Assembly: GCA_027338645.1 (NCBI GenBank)
Contig: DAHWSH010000048.1
Location: 1-16,780, forward strand
From: JAJZIH01 sp021785265
GTDB taxonomy: Bacteria > Pseudomonadota > Gammaproteobacteria > JAKAQQ01
Length of the DNA stretch: 16,780 nt
Direction: 5' to 3'
The position numbers were made by a program, and so were the translations under genes. Below are positions 6,518 to 14,846 of this stretch, in pieces (position 1 is the first letter of the stretch; each line of letters opens with the position of its first letter). Below the pieces are notes generated by a model, which saw only the letters and a list, made by a program, of their open reading frames with translations, was not told the origin of the DNA and did not search any database.

Positions 6518-9500
6518 ATGGGCTTCTCTGAACTGTTCATCCGCCGCCCTGTCGGCACGACGCTGCTTGCGTTGGGCGTCCTCGCGGCGGGTGTGTTCGC
6601 CTACCGGCTTCTGCCCGTGGCTCCCGTACCCAGCATCCCCATCCCGGGCATCGTGGTTTTTGCCTCGGACCCGGGCGCCTCCCCGGTCACCATGGCGAAT
6701 ACAGTCGCCGCGCCTCTCGAGCATGACCTCGGGCTCATTCCGGGTCTTGACGAGGTCCGGTCGATCAGTTCGACGGGTGCCGTCTCCATCATTCTCTTGT
6801 TCAGCACGGGCAGCAACATCAACTCGGATGCCCACGCGGTCCAGGCCGCGATCGATGCCGCCCTGCCCAATCTCCCGTCGGGCATGCCGGCTTTACCTTA
6901 CTACCGGGAGTTCAATCCTGCTTCCCGGCCGATCCTTACCCTGTTCCTGTCCTCCCGGACCCGTTCTCTGCGCGATGTCTATGACTTCGGGAACACCGTC
7001 CTCCTGCAGAAGCTGTCCCAGGTCAAGGGCGTCGCCCAGGTTGCCCTCTACGGCGGGCAGTCTCCGGCAGTCCGTATCCGCTTCCGGCCCTCCGCGCTCG
7101 CTGCGGCCGGCCTCACGCCCAATGACATCTACAACGCGGTTCGTTCGGCCAACGTGCTCGCTCCCTTGGGGACCATCCAGGGACACCACCACGGCTACAT
7201 CCTTGCGATCAACGGTCAGCTCCGGGATGCAGCCCAGTACCGGAGGATCGTGCTCAAGGCGACGAACGGCAATCTCCTCGACCTGGGCGCGGTGGCCTCG
7301 GTCGTGAACAGTGTTTCCAATACCGAAATGGCAGCAACCAACGGCCGCGAGCCCGGTATCCTGGTGGCCGTCACCAAAACACCCACGGCCAACATCATCA
7401 AGACCGTCCAGGGCGTGGAGCGACGGCTCCCGGCCATCCGCCGCGTCATGCCCTCCGGCATCCATCTCGCCATCCTGACCAACCGGACGACGGTGATCCG
7501 AGCGGGTATCGACGACCTCGAAATCACCCTGCTCATCACGCTCGTACTGGTCCTGATCGTGGTGGCCCTCTTCATGCGGCGTTGGGCACCGACCCTGGCC
7601 GCGGGTGTGACCATCCCGCTCGCGATCGCCGGAACCTTGGCAGCCATGTGGGCACTTGGTTTCTCTCTCGACAACTTTTCCCTCCTGGCGCTCACCATCG
7701 CGATCACCTTTGTGGTCGATGATGCCATCGTCATGATCGAGAACATCGTGGCCCATCATGAACGGGGCATGCCGGTCTTCGAGGCCAGCCTGCGTGGGGC
7801 CCGGCAGATCGGCTTTACCGTGCTGTCGATCACGGCCTCGCTCATGGTAGTTTTTCTCCCGCTGGCGCTTTTGGGCGGGATTGTGGGTGGACTGTTCCAT
7901 GAGTTCTCCGTGACCCTGATCGTGGCCATCGGCATTTCCGGGTTGGCCTCGCTCACCGTGACCCCCATGATCTGCGCGCACCTGATGAAGGATCCGCCGC
8001 CCCCCGCGCATCCGCCTGGCCGCCTGGCGGTAGCGTTCGGGAAACTCTCGCGGATGCTCTTTGCGGCCTATGTCCGAAGCCTGGACTGGGCGCTGGCCCA
8101 CCGACGCTCGATGCTGGCGCTCTTCGGGCTCACCCTGGTTCTCACCATTTTTCTTTACATCCGTATTCCCAAGACCTTCCTGCCGGAGGAAGATACCGGG
8201 ATCGTGATGGGACAGACCCTGGCCGCGCCGAACGTGTCCTTCCGGCGGATGAAAAAACTCCAGGAAGAAGTGGTCCGGATCATCCGGAAGGATCCGGCGG
8301 TCGAGACGATCAGTTCGAGGGTCGGTGTCACCAACGGGTTTTCAACGGCCAATCGCGGCACGATGTTTATTGGCTTGAAGCCGCTCTCGGAACGGCACCA
8401 ATCCGGGAAACAGGTGATCGGGACACTGGAACACCGACTCGCCCGGATCCCCGGTGTCCGGGTTTTCCTGCATATCGCTGGCGATTTCTTTTTCGGTGGA
8501 CAAAACAACGGCGGATCCTACAGTTTTTCCGTTTTGGACCCCTCGCTTTCGGCTCTCAACCGTTCGACCGAACGGATCGTGCGCCGCCTGCGGCATCTTC
8601 CGGGCATCAATACAGTCTCCTCGAGCCTGAACCGGGCCCAGACCGAGATTCTGGTCCGGATCAACCGGACCCGCGCCTCCCGCCTGGGTGTTTCGGTGGC
8701 GGCGATCGATGCGGCGCTCAGCGAAGCCTTCGGCCAGCGGCCGATCTCACGGATCTACCGCGCCCAGAATCAGTATGAGGTCATCCTGACCGTGGGGGCG
8801 AGTCGGGCGCGTTCGCCCGTCGCCCTGAGCCAGATTTTTGTCTCCGGCACAAGCGGTCCGGTTCCCCTGCTTCAAGTAGCGACGCTCACCCGCTCGAAAG
8901 TCCCCCTCCAAGTGGTCCACTTCGATGGAGTCCCGGAAAACACCGTCAGTTTCAATGTCAAGCCGGGGGTCGGGCTGGGACCGGCCATTACGAGGGTGGA
9001 ACGCGACATCGGGCAGATGCGGCTACCCGGGGGCCTGCGCATCCGTTTCGGTGGCAATGCCAAGTACTTTCTCCGGTCGCTCGAGGAGGAACCCCTCCTG
9101 ATCCTGGCGGCGCTCCTCGGGATCTATATCGTCCTCGGGGTTCTCTACGAGAGCCTGTCCCAACCCCTCACGATCCTGTCCACGCTCCCCTCGGCCGGTG
9201 TCGGGGCACTGTTGGCTTTCGAAGTGACGGGGACGCCGATGTCGGTGATCGGGATCATCGGCATCTTCCTCCTCATGGGCATTGTCAAGAAGAACGGCAT
9301 CATGCTGGTCGACTTTGCCCTGGAGACCGAGCGGGTCCGGGGCGCGGCTCCGCAGGACGCCATCCGCGAGGCCTGCCTGGTCCGCTTCCGCCCGATCATG
9401 ATGACGACCCTCGCGGCCATCCTCGGGGCTTTACCGCTCGCGTTTTCAGTCGGCACCGGTTACCAGACCCGGCGTCCACTCGGCATTGCCGTGATCGGCG

Positions 9501-9613
9501 GCCTTCTCGTGAGTCAAGCCCTCACGCTCTATACCACACCCGTGATTTACCTGGCCTTGACCGGCTTCGGTAAACGGCGTGCGCGGTCCATTGCGGTGTT
9601 CTCGACCTCGTGA
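6518..9613 (+). CDS. mdtC: RND multidrug transporter subunit, MdtC-like
   Basis: Second RND pump subunit, 1031 residues, starting 6 bp after the preceding stop. The N-terminus (MGFSELFIRRPVGTTLLALG) and LLPVAPVPSIPIPGIVV resemble E. coli MdtC more than MdtB. The relay pair is D401/D402 (TFVVDDAIVMIEN) and the TM10 lysine is in GIVKKNG (K924/K925), so it should be proton-competent. In E. coli the MdtB2C heterotrimer divides proton transfer and drug binding between subunits, and both sets of relay residues are intact here. No strong Shine-Dalgarno precedes the ATG, so coupling to mdtB translation is likely. Downstream there is no TolC-like channel, MdtD or BaeSR; the next gene converges, with its stop 8 bp away. 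An outer-membrane partner must be encoded elsewhere. Confidence 0.92.
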   Translation: MGFSELFIRRPVGTTLLALGVLAAGVFAYRLLPVAPVPSIPIPGIVVFASDPGASPVTMANTVAAPLEHDLGLIPGLDEVRSISSTGAVSIILLFSTGSNINSDAHAVQAAIDAALPNLPSGMPALPYYREFNPASRPILTLFLSSRTRSLRDVYDFGNTVLLQKLSQVKGVAQVALYGGQSPAVRIRFRPSALAAAGLTPNDIYNAVRSANVLAPLGTIQGHHHGYILAINGQLRDAAQYRRIVLKATNGNLLDLGAVASVVNSVSNTEMAATNGREPGILVAVTKTPTANIIKTVQGVERRLPAIRRVMPSGIHLAILTNRTTVIRAGIDDLEITLLITLVLVLIVVALFMRRWAPTLAAGVTIPLAIAGTLAAMWALGFSLDNFSLLALTIAITFVVDDAIVMIENIVAHHERGMPVFEASLRGARQIGFTVLSITASLMVVFLPLALLGGIVGGLFHEFSVTLIVAIGISGLASLTVTPMICAHLMKDPPPPAHPPGRLAVAFGKLSRMLFAAYVRSLDWALAHRRSMLALFGLTLVLTIFLYIRIPKTFLPEEDTGIVMGQTLAAPNVSFRRMKKLQEEVVRIIRKDPAVETISSRVGVTNGFSTANRGTMFIGLKPLSERHQSGKQVIGTLEHRLARIPGVRVFLHIAGDFFFGGQNNGGSYSFSVLDPSLSALNRSTERIVRRLRHLPGINTVSSSLNRAQTEILVRINRTRASRLGVSVAAIDAALSEAFGQRPISRIYRAQNQYEVILTVGASRARSPVALSQIFVSGTSGPVPLLQVATLTRSKVPLQVVHFDGVPENTVSFNVKPGVGLGPAITRVERDIGQMRLPGGLRIRFGGNAKYFLRSLEEEPLLILAALLGIYIVLGVLYESLSQPLTILSTLPSAGVGALLAFEVTGTPMSVIGIIGIFLLMGIVKKNGIMLVDFALETERVRGAAPQDAIREACLVRFRPIMMTTLAAILGALPLAFSVGTGYQTRRPLGIAVIGGLLVSQALTLYTTPVIYLALTGFGKRRARSIAVFSTS

Positions 9614-9621
9614 GTGCGGGT

Positions 9622-10773
9622 CTAGCGGGGCGCCCGGTAACCACCGGGGACCCCGTGCGGGGACAGGACGAGCTGCCAGAGCTGGAGTTTTCTGAGCTTG
9701 AACTCCACCGCGCTGGCCAGGAGGTAGAGGCGCCACATCCGGTGGAAGCGTTCGTCGTGTTGAGGAGCCAGCGCAGGCCAGGCGGACTCGAAACGCTGGT
9801 GCCAGGCGCGCAGGGTTTTTTCATAGTCAGCCCCGAAGTTATGCCAGTCCTCGAGAACGAAAAGGGCCTCCGAAGCCCGGGTGATTTGGGCTGCCGAGGG
9901 GACCAGGCTGTTCGGGAAGATGTAGCGCTCGATCCAGGGATCCGTCCGGGTTCGTGAGCGGTTGCCACCGATGGAGTGCAGGAGGAACAGGCCGTCCGGG
10001 CGGAGGACCTGCCGGACCGTTTGAAAGAATCGGCGGTAGTTTTTCGCACCCACATGTTCGAACATGCCGACCGAAACGACGCGGTCGTAGGATCCCTTGA
10101 GTTCGCGGTAGTCCATGAGATCGAAACGGAGAGACCGACTCCCCGTCTGTCTACACGCGTAGTCGTACTGGTCCCTGGAGACGGTGATGCCGTGCACGTT
10201 TACGCCGAAGCGATCGGCTGCATAGCGCGCGAGTCCGCCGAAGCCGCAACCGATGTCGAGGAGCTGGAGCCCGGGTTTGAGGTCGAGCTTCCGGCAGATG
10301 AGGTCGCATTTGGCCTCCTGGGCTTCCTCGAGCGTCTGGGCCGTTTTCCAGTACCCGCAGCTGTAAAGGAGGCGGGAGTCCAGCATGGCCTCGAAAAGCG
10401 CCGGGCTCCGGTCGTAATGACGTCGTCCGATCACGAATGCCCGGCGTGGGGATTGCCGGTTGATGAGTCGGCCTGCAAATATCCGGAGGGCTTCGGCGAG
10501 GCGGCCTTCGCTCTCGTCGAGGTCGTAGCGGAGAAGTTTTTCCAGGCATCGCTCGAGCGCCGGGCTGTCCCAGCCTCCGTCCATGTAGGACTCGCCGAAA
10601 CCGAGCGTTCCCCAAAGGGCGATCTTTCGGAAGAAGGACGGATCGTGGACGGTGATGCCGTCCGGTTCGGTACCGTTCAGACGGATCCCGGCATCAGCCA
10701 GGCGGCGCTCGATCCGGCGTGCCCAGAAGCCTCGGACGGGGGACGGTGAGGCGGAGGGGTGCGGAGCCTCCAT
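9622..10773 (-). CDS. cfa: cyclopropane-fatty-acyl-phospholipid synthase
   Basis: SAM-dependent enzyme that adds a methylene bridge to unsaturated acyl chains of membrane phospholipids, at the inner face of the membrane. The 383-residue length matches E. coli Cfa (382), and so does the active-site numbering: C139 (YSCGYW), E239 (GMFEHVG), H266 (LLHSIGG) and Y317 (FGADY), the bicarbonate-site residues of the family. The SAM-binding glycine motif is LDIGCGFGGL at 172-181. The C-terminus (LWQLVLSPHGVPGGYRAPR) is complete. One oddity: the usual HYDxGND segment reads HYDRSPALF (119-127), with no sign of a frameshift in the codons. The gene is last in the minus-strand operon, starting 6 bp after the sulfotransferase stop. 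A Cfa homologue acting on a non-standard lipid is possible. Confidence 0.93.
   Translation of the reverse strand: MEAPHPSASPSPVRGFWARRIERRLADAGIRLNGTEPDGITVHDPSFFRKIALWGTLGFGESYMDGGWDSPALERCLEKLLRYDLDESEGRLAEALRIFAGRLINRQSPRRAFVIGRRHYDRSPALFEAMLDSRLLYSCGYWKTAQTLEEAQEAKCDLICRKLDLKPGLQLLDIGCGFGGLARYAADRFGVNVHGITVSRDQYDYACRQTGSRSLRFDLMDYRELKGSYDRVVSVGMFEHVGAKNYRRFFQTVRQVLRPDGLFLLHSIGGNRSRTRTDPWIERYIFPNSLVPSAAQITRASEALFVLEDWHNFGADYEKTLRAWHQRFESAWPALAPQHDERFHRMWRLYLLASAVEFKLRKLQLWQLVLSPHGVPGGYRAPR
9633..9662. other. two adjacent GC-rich dyads at the convergent junction
   Basis: CCCGGT-AACC-ACCGGG (9633-9648) and CCCCG-TG-CGGGG (9651-9662) sit inside the 3' end of cfa, just beyond the end of mdtC. 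They could slow or end transcription coming from the mdt operon, but neither strand has a T-run, so this is not a proper intrinsic terminator. Confidence 0.2.
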
Positions 10774-10779
10774 GAGCGC

Positions 10780-12510
10780 TTAGACAGTGGTTTCCTGGGG
10801 GATCCAGGAGGCCAGGGCCGACCTCAGGGGTTCGAGTTCCTTGCGGTAGCGTTTCCACACCCCAACCGAGTCCTCGTGGATGGGGGACTGGACCTGGACG
10901 GCGCTCGCGGTGCGTGCGAGATGGGTTCGGGGACCCGTTTCAAGACAGGCGGGATCGAAAGGGAGGTCGAGGAAGTCGAAGAGCGGTCTCAAGACGGCTT
11001 CCGGATCACCCACGAGCGACTCGTAGGAGACCTCGTGGAGGATCTCGCCCACGACCGATTGCCAATGGGTCATGAGGCGGCGGTAGGCGATGTAGTAACG
11101 GCCGAATTCGGCGAGATCGTAGGTGTAGGGATGACCATAGGTGAAAAGCTGGCGGTAGGCCGAAAGCGCCTGGTCGAGCGGGTGTCTTTGAAGATGGATG
11201 ATCCGGGCCTCCGGAAACGCCATCCGGATGAGTCCCGCAAACTGGAAATTGCCGAGGAACTTGTCCGTGAAGACCGCTCCGGGCACCTCCCCCCGGCTGC
11301 CCCGCAGGGATTCGAAGTATCGGTGGGCGAGCGTCCGGAGGTCGTTTTCCGCACCGACTGGGGTCAGCGCGGAGGGGAAGCCGGGGAGTCTTCCCCAGGA
11401 CAGGCTGAGATCGGTTGCAAGACGCGGCAGAACGAGAATCTCCCCCGCGGGTGTGATCTGGGGATGCCCGGCGAGCAGCTGTTCGAGGAGAGTCGAACCC
11501 GAGCGGGGCAGGCCGACGATGAAGATCGGGCGCGACGGAAGCTGATCCTGGCTGAGACGGTAATGCTCGATGAAGTTCCGGGTGAAGAGGGAGGCAATCC
11601 GTTCGAGGCGCTCCTCTTCCCGGCCAACGTCGAACGGGAAGAGCTTGCGGCGTCTTTGGGAGGCCTGGGTGAGGCGGGAGAAGGCCGGTCCAAACCGCCC
11701 GAGGTCATGTTCCGCCTTGGCGAGTGCATAGTCGAGGTCGATCTGGACGATCTCGGGCGCCTGCATCCATTCGGGGGTTGTCTTTCGCTTCTCGAAGAGT
11801 CGAAGGCGAGGGTCGTCCTCGCTGTCAAAAGTCCGGAGTGAGGCGAGCCCGAAGGCCCCCATCTGTTCGGGATGCGCCTCAAGGAGGTGGAGGAGTCGCG
11901 CTTCGGCTTCCCCGAGCCGTCCCTCAATCCGGTCCAGGAGGGCGAGTCCGTTTTCCGCCTCGGGATGACCGGGCGCCACCGTGAGAGCTCTCTCGAGCGT
12001 TTTGCGGCCTTCGCGAATCCGGCCGAGGTCGATTTCGCAGAATCCGACCCCGATCCGCGCTTCCACCGACTCCGGATCGATCGCGAGTGCGGTCGTGAAG
12101 CTGTCCAGGGCACGGGTTGCATCGCCAAGACTTTTTCGGACCGCCCCGAGATCGATCCAGGGATTGGGATCGTCCGGAGCGAGCTCCGCCGCCTGGGTGA
12201 ATGCCGCCTCGGCCAGTTCGAGCTGAAGCCGCGCCCAGTGGGATTTGCCGATTGCCTGGAGGACGGCCGAACGCGCTTTCCGGTCCGGGGCCCGGGTGAG
12301 CGCGCGCTCGAAACGCGGGATGGCCTCCTCGGTCCGGTCCCTGCGGGACGCCGTGACGCCGGCCAGGTAGAGAAGTTCGAAGTCCTCTGGGTGTCGCGCA
12401 AGGAGTTCCTGGACCACGGTCTCGGCTGCCATGTAATCGGAATGTTCGAGATGGGTCCTCAGGGTTTCGAGATCCCTGCTTGGAGGAAGGGGACTCCGGC
12501 TGGTGTTCAT
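10780..12510 (-). CDS. TPR-containing sulfotransferase (third in operon)
   Basis: Two-part protein of 576 residues: an N-terminal tetratricopeptide array (about 15-215, visible as TPR-type helix pairs such as ALDSFTTALAIDPESVEARIGVG) and a C-terminal PAPS-dependent sulfotransferase domain (about 326-570, Sulfotransfer_3/TPST-like). The 5'-phosphosulfate-binding loop is IVGLPRSGSTLLEQLL (331-346). E357 in AGEI occupies the place of the catalytic glutamate of tyrosylprotein sulfotransferases, and TDK follows at 415-417. The 3'-phosphate motif is RHPLD (442-446) where its two paralogues have RDPRD, so this copy is the most diverged. A C-terminal TASAVQVQSPIHEDSVGVW block is typical of the family. 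There is no signal peptide, so it is probably cytoplasmic. Its ATG overlaps the sseB-like TGA by 4 bp (ATGA), and cfa follows after 6 bp. The acceptor substrate is unknown. Confidence 0.87.
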   Translation of the reverse strand: MNTSRSPLPPSRDLETLRTHLEHSDYMAAETVVQELLARHPEDFELLYLAGVTASRRDRTEEAIPRFERALTRAPDRKARSAVLQAIGKSHWARLQLELAEAAFTQAAELAPDDPNPWIDLGAVRKSLGDATRALDSFTTALAIDPESVEARIGVGFCEIDLGRIREGRKTLERALTVAPGHPEAENGLALLDRIEGRLGEAEARLLHLLEAHPEQMGAFGLASLRTFDSEDDPRLRLFEKRKTTPEWMQAPEIVQIDLDYALAKAEHDLGRFGPAFSRLTQASQRRRKLFPFDVGREEERLERIASLFTRNFIEHYRLSQDQLPSRPIFIVGLPRSGSTLLEQLLAGHPQITPAGEILVLPRLATDLSLSWGRLPGFPSALTPVGAENDLRTLAHRYFESLRGSRGEVPGAVFTDKFLGNFQFAGLIRMAFPEARIIHLQRHPLDQALSAYRQLFTYGHPYTYDLAEFGRYYIAYRRLMTHWQSVVGEILHEVSYESLVGDPEAVLRPLFDFLDLPFDPACLETGPRTHLARTASAVQVQSPIHEDSVGVWKRYRKELEPLRSALASWIPQETTV

Positions 12511-12950
12511 GGGGTTTGTGAGACGACTCCGTAACGGTCCCGGGCGCGCGCCATCTCGTCTTTGAGGTAGATCACAGCCTCGGGGCCGATCCTGAAGGAG
12601 GGGGTCTGGTTGGGATTGATGAGGATGCCGGCCTCGGCCGGGACCGCAAGGACCGCGAAGGGTCCTTCGACCGGAATGACATGGGGGGCTCCGCCGTGAT
12701 CCTTGAGGAAGCGCTCAGCCCGTTCGGCTGAGGAAAAAACGGCCAGCATCGCCTGCTTTTGATTGGGGCCGTCCGAAACCAGGGACAACTGGGCGCTTTT
12801 GAGTGACTCGGGGTCGGCTCCCGGGTCGCGGTCGGAAAGCACCCAGACCCGGGCTTTCACGAAGGCGATGAGAGCCGCTCCACGTGATTCGGTCTCCTCG
12901 CCGACCTGGCCCAAGGCTGTTTCAAGTGCGAGCGGGTCGGAATCATCCAT
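12507..12950 (-). CDS. SseB-family protein, single domain
   Basis: Small soluble protein of 147 residues that fits the SseB N-terminal domain: an N-terminal helix (PLALETALGQVGEE), strands ALIAF and VWVLSD, then QAMLAVFSSAERAERFL (66-82) and the signature-like GILINPNQTPSFRIGPEAV (108-126). E. coli SseB is longer, with an added C-terminal domain; that half is absent here. The molecular role of SseB proteins is poorly known; the E. coli name reflects a serine-sensitivity phenotype. The gene lies between two TPR-sulfotransferase genes, 36 bp after one stop and overlapping the next start by 4 bp, so it is co-expressed with them in a nearly fixed ratio. An 11-bp palindrome GTGAC-C-GTCAC (12956-12966) lies just upstream of its ATG. 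No good Shine-Dalgarno is seen. Confidence 0.72.
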   Translation of the reverse strand: MDDSDPLALETALGQVGEETESRGAALIAFVKARVWVLSDRDPGADPESLKSAQLSLVSDGPNQKQAMLAVFSSAERAERFLKDHGGAPHVIPVEGPFAVLAVPAEAGILINPNQTPSFRIGPEAVIYLKDEMARARDRYGVVSQTP

Positions 12951-12986
12951 AGCTGGTGACCGTCACGAGGAGGAGGGAAGGCCCGA

Positions 12987-14846
12987 TTATACCGGCCTGG
13001 CCGGGGGATTGTCCCCGGGGGGATCCGCGAGCGGATGTTCGATGGCGAGAGCTTCTTCGAGGGGACCCAGATGGGAGGCGAAACGCTGCCATCGACCGAT
13101 CGAACCGGTGCGGATGGGCTGGCGTGCCTGGTAGAGGCTCGCCGTCCGGATCCGGTGGGTGGCGCGTTCGGGGTGGAGGCATTCCTCGTGCCACGGGAGT
13201 TCCGCGAAGCGGAGCACCCGCTCCAGGACCTCCTTCGGTTTTTCCACGAGTTCCTCGTAGCGGATCTCGAGCAGGCGGGAGTCTGGCAGAAAGCTTCGCC
13301 AGCCTTCCATCAGGGCCTCGTACATCCGGTAGTAATGACCGAGGTGGGTCAGGTTCGAGGAAAACTTCTGACTGCTCCGGAACAGGGTCGTGTAACAGGA
13401 AACGCAGGTGTCCCGTGGATCACGCCGGATGTGGAGAAAACGGGCATCGGGATAGAGGGCGGCGAGCCAGCCCACGTTCATGAAGTTGCTGGGCATCTTG
13501 TCGGTCAGGACGGCCCGGCCCCCACTCCGCTCGATGTAGAGTCGGTCCACCTCGGTGCGGAGCCGTCGCCAGGCAGCCGGCTTGAGCGGGTTGAACGCAT
13601 AGGGCAACTGGCTGAGATCGAGGATATCGAGTCCACGTCGCACGCTGTTCTGGAGGGCGATCATCTCGCCTGAGGTCGCAACCGCGGGGTGGACCGAGAG
13701 CATCTGCTCGATCAGGGTCGTTCCCGAGCGGGGCATGCCCACGATGTAGAGCGGGCGGACGGGGGCCGGTTCCTGGATGCGGTTCTTTTCGAGGAAGGCG
13801 GCATCCGTTGCTTTTTGGAGTAGGCGCAGGTACTGCCGCTGCACGCGTTCCGAATAGGCCCGATCGACCGGTTTGCGCGACTGTCCCTCGACATAGGCCT
13901 GCCAGGCGGCCTCGTAGTTTCCCAGATCTTCCTGGATTTTTCCCCAGGCGAAAAAAACCTGGTGGGCCATGGGATTCTCGGGTTCCCTTTGGGCCTTGGA
14001 TAGGATGGGTTCGATGAGTTTGAGATCCGGATCGTCAGCCTGGAAACGCTTGAAACGGGCGAGAAGCCAGGTTGCGAGGAAGGAGGGAGGGGATGCCCGG
14101 AGCATCCGGCGCAGGCGTTCGAGAGCCTCGTCAAACTGGCCATGCTGCCCTTCCAGGCCAGCCAGGCCGGCCTCGGCCGGCTCGAACCCGGGCTTGAGTC
14201 TAAGTGCCTCCTCATAGAGGGCACGCGCACGAACGAGCTCGGCCTCGTTCTGGTCATCCTGGGCCAGCACATCCGCTCGGGCGGTCCGGATCAGGGGGTC
14301 GGCCGGGCGGTGTTTTTGGGCCTGTTCGTAGGCTCTCTCGGCACCTTCGCTATCTCCCAGTTCCGCGAGGGTCTCCCCAAGCCCCAGCCAGATCTGGGGC
14401 CAGTCGGGGGCGACTTCCATGGCGGCTTTCCAGTAAACGGTCGACTCCCCGTCCCGCGCGGTCAGGTGGAGCAGGTTGGCCATGCCAAAAAGCAGTTGCG
14501 GGTTTTTGGGATCCCGTTCCAGAAGTGGCCGGATCAGTTCTTCCGCCTCCTCCCAGCGTTTGAGACGGGTCAGGGCATTGGCCAGGTTGTTCTGGAACGC
14601 GAAATCGTGGGGAGCGAGTTCGATCGAGCGGCGCAGCAAGCGCAGCCCGTCGTCGGCCTGTCCGCGTTCGATGGCATTGAGTCCGGCGAAATGAAGGAGG
14701 GGAGGCCATGAGGTACCGGTCGCGAGGAGGGCGGAGAAGCGCCTCTGGGCTGCCTCCTGTTGTCCCTGTTGCATGAGGGAAACCGCTTCGCGCAAGCCCG
14801 CCTCGAGCACGCCTGGCGGTGGCATCCGGGTTTCAGGCCGACTCAT
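12987..14846 (-). CDS. TPR-containing sulfotransferase (second in operon)
   Basis: At 619 residues this is the largest of the three paralogues. The TPR array spans about 15-350 (for example AFQNNLANALTRLKRWEEAE and YWKAAMEVAPDWPQIWLGLG). The sulfotransferase domain occupies about 364-600: PAPS loop IVGMPRSGTTLIEQML (368-383), candidate catalytic E394 (TSGEM), TDK at 448-450, 3'-phosphate motif RRDPRD (474-479) with S483, and the terminal block ASLYQARQPIRTGSIGRW. I chose the ATG at 14846, which overlaps the upstream stop by 14 bp. An ATG at 14825 is a close alternative, and neither has a clear Shine-Dalgarno. The frame is open further up to 15038, but that part lies inside the upstream gene and looks non-coding. 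The substrate is unknown. Confidence 0.85.
   Translation of the reverse strand: MSRPETRMPPPGVLEAGLREAVSLMQQGQQEAAQRRFSALLATGTSWPPLLHFAGLNAIERGQADDGLRLLRRSIELAPHDFAFQNNLANALTRLKRWEEAEELIRPLLERDPKNPQLLFGMANLLHLTARDGESTVYWKAAMEVAPDWPQIWLGLGETLAELGDSEGAERAYEQAQKHRPADPLIRTARADVLAQDDQNEAELVRARALYEEALRLKPGFEPAEAGLAGLEGQHGQFDEALERLRRMLRASPPSFLATWLLARFKRFQADDPDLKLIEPILSKAQREPENPMAHQVFFAWGKIQEDLGNYEAAWQAYVEGQSRKPVDRAYSERVQRQYLRLLQKATDAAFLEKNRIQEPAPVRPLYIVGMPRSGTTLIEQMLSVHPAVATSGEMIALQNSVRRGLDILDLSQLPYAFNPLKPAAWRRLRTEVDRLYIERSGGRAVLTDKMPSNFMNVGWLAALYPDARFLHIRRDPRDTCVSCYTTLFRSSQKFSSNLTHLGHYYRMYEALMEGWRSFLPDSRLLEIRYEELVEKPKEVLERVLRFAELPWHEECLHPERATHRIRTASLYQARQPIRTGSIGRWQRFASHLGPLEEALAIEHPLADPPGDNPPARPV

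Noticed and set aside
4682..6835. A 717-codon open frame on the minus strand across mdtB and into mdtC
   Set aside because: Antisense to two clear RND genes; its product is dominated by Arg, Asp, Gly, His and Gln as expected from reading GC-rich codons backwards, with no hydrophobic core or known motif.
6893..8101. A 402-codon open frame on the minus strand inside mdtC
   Set aside because: Same antisense composition artefact over a gene with intact RND motifs.
10381..10420. A frameshift explaining the odd HYDRSPALF segment of Cfa
   Set aside because: The codons read continuously from HYD to FEAML with conserved residues on both sides and no change in length, so it is substitution, not a shift.
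10759..11841. A 360-codon open frame on the plus strand opposite the third sulfotransferase
   Set aside because: It mirrors a gene with clear TPR and PAPS-loop motifs and has no recognisable features of its own.
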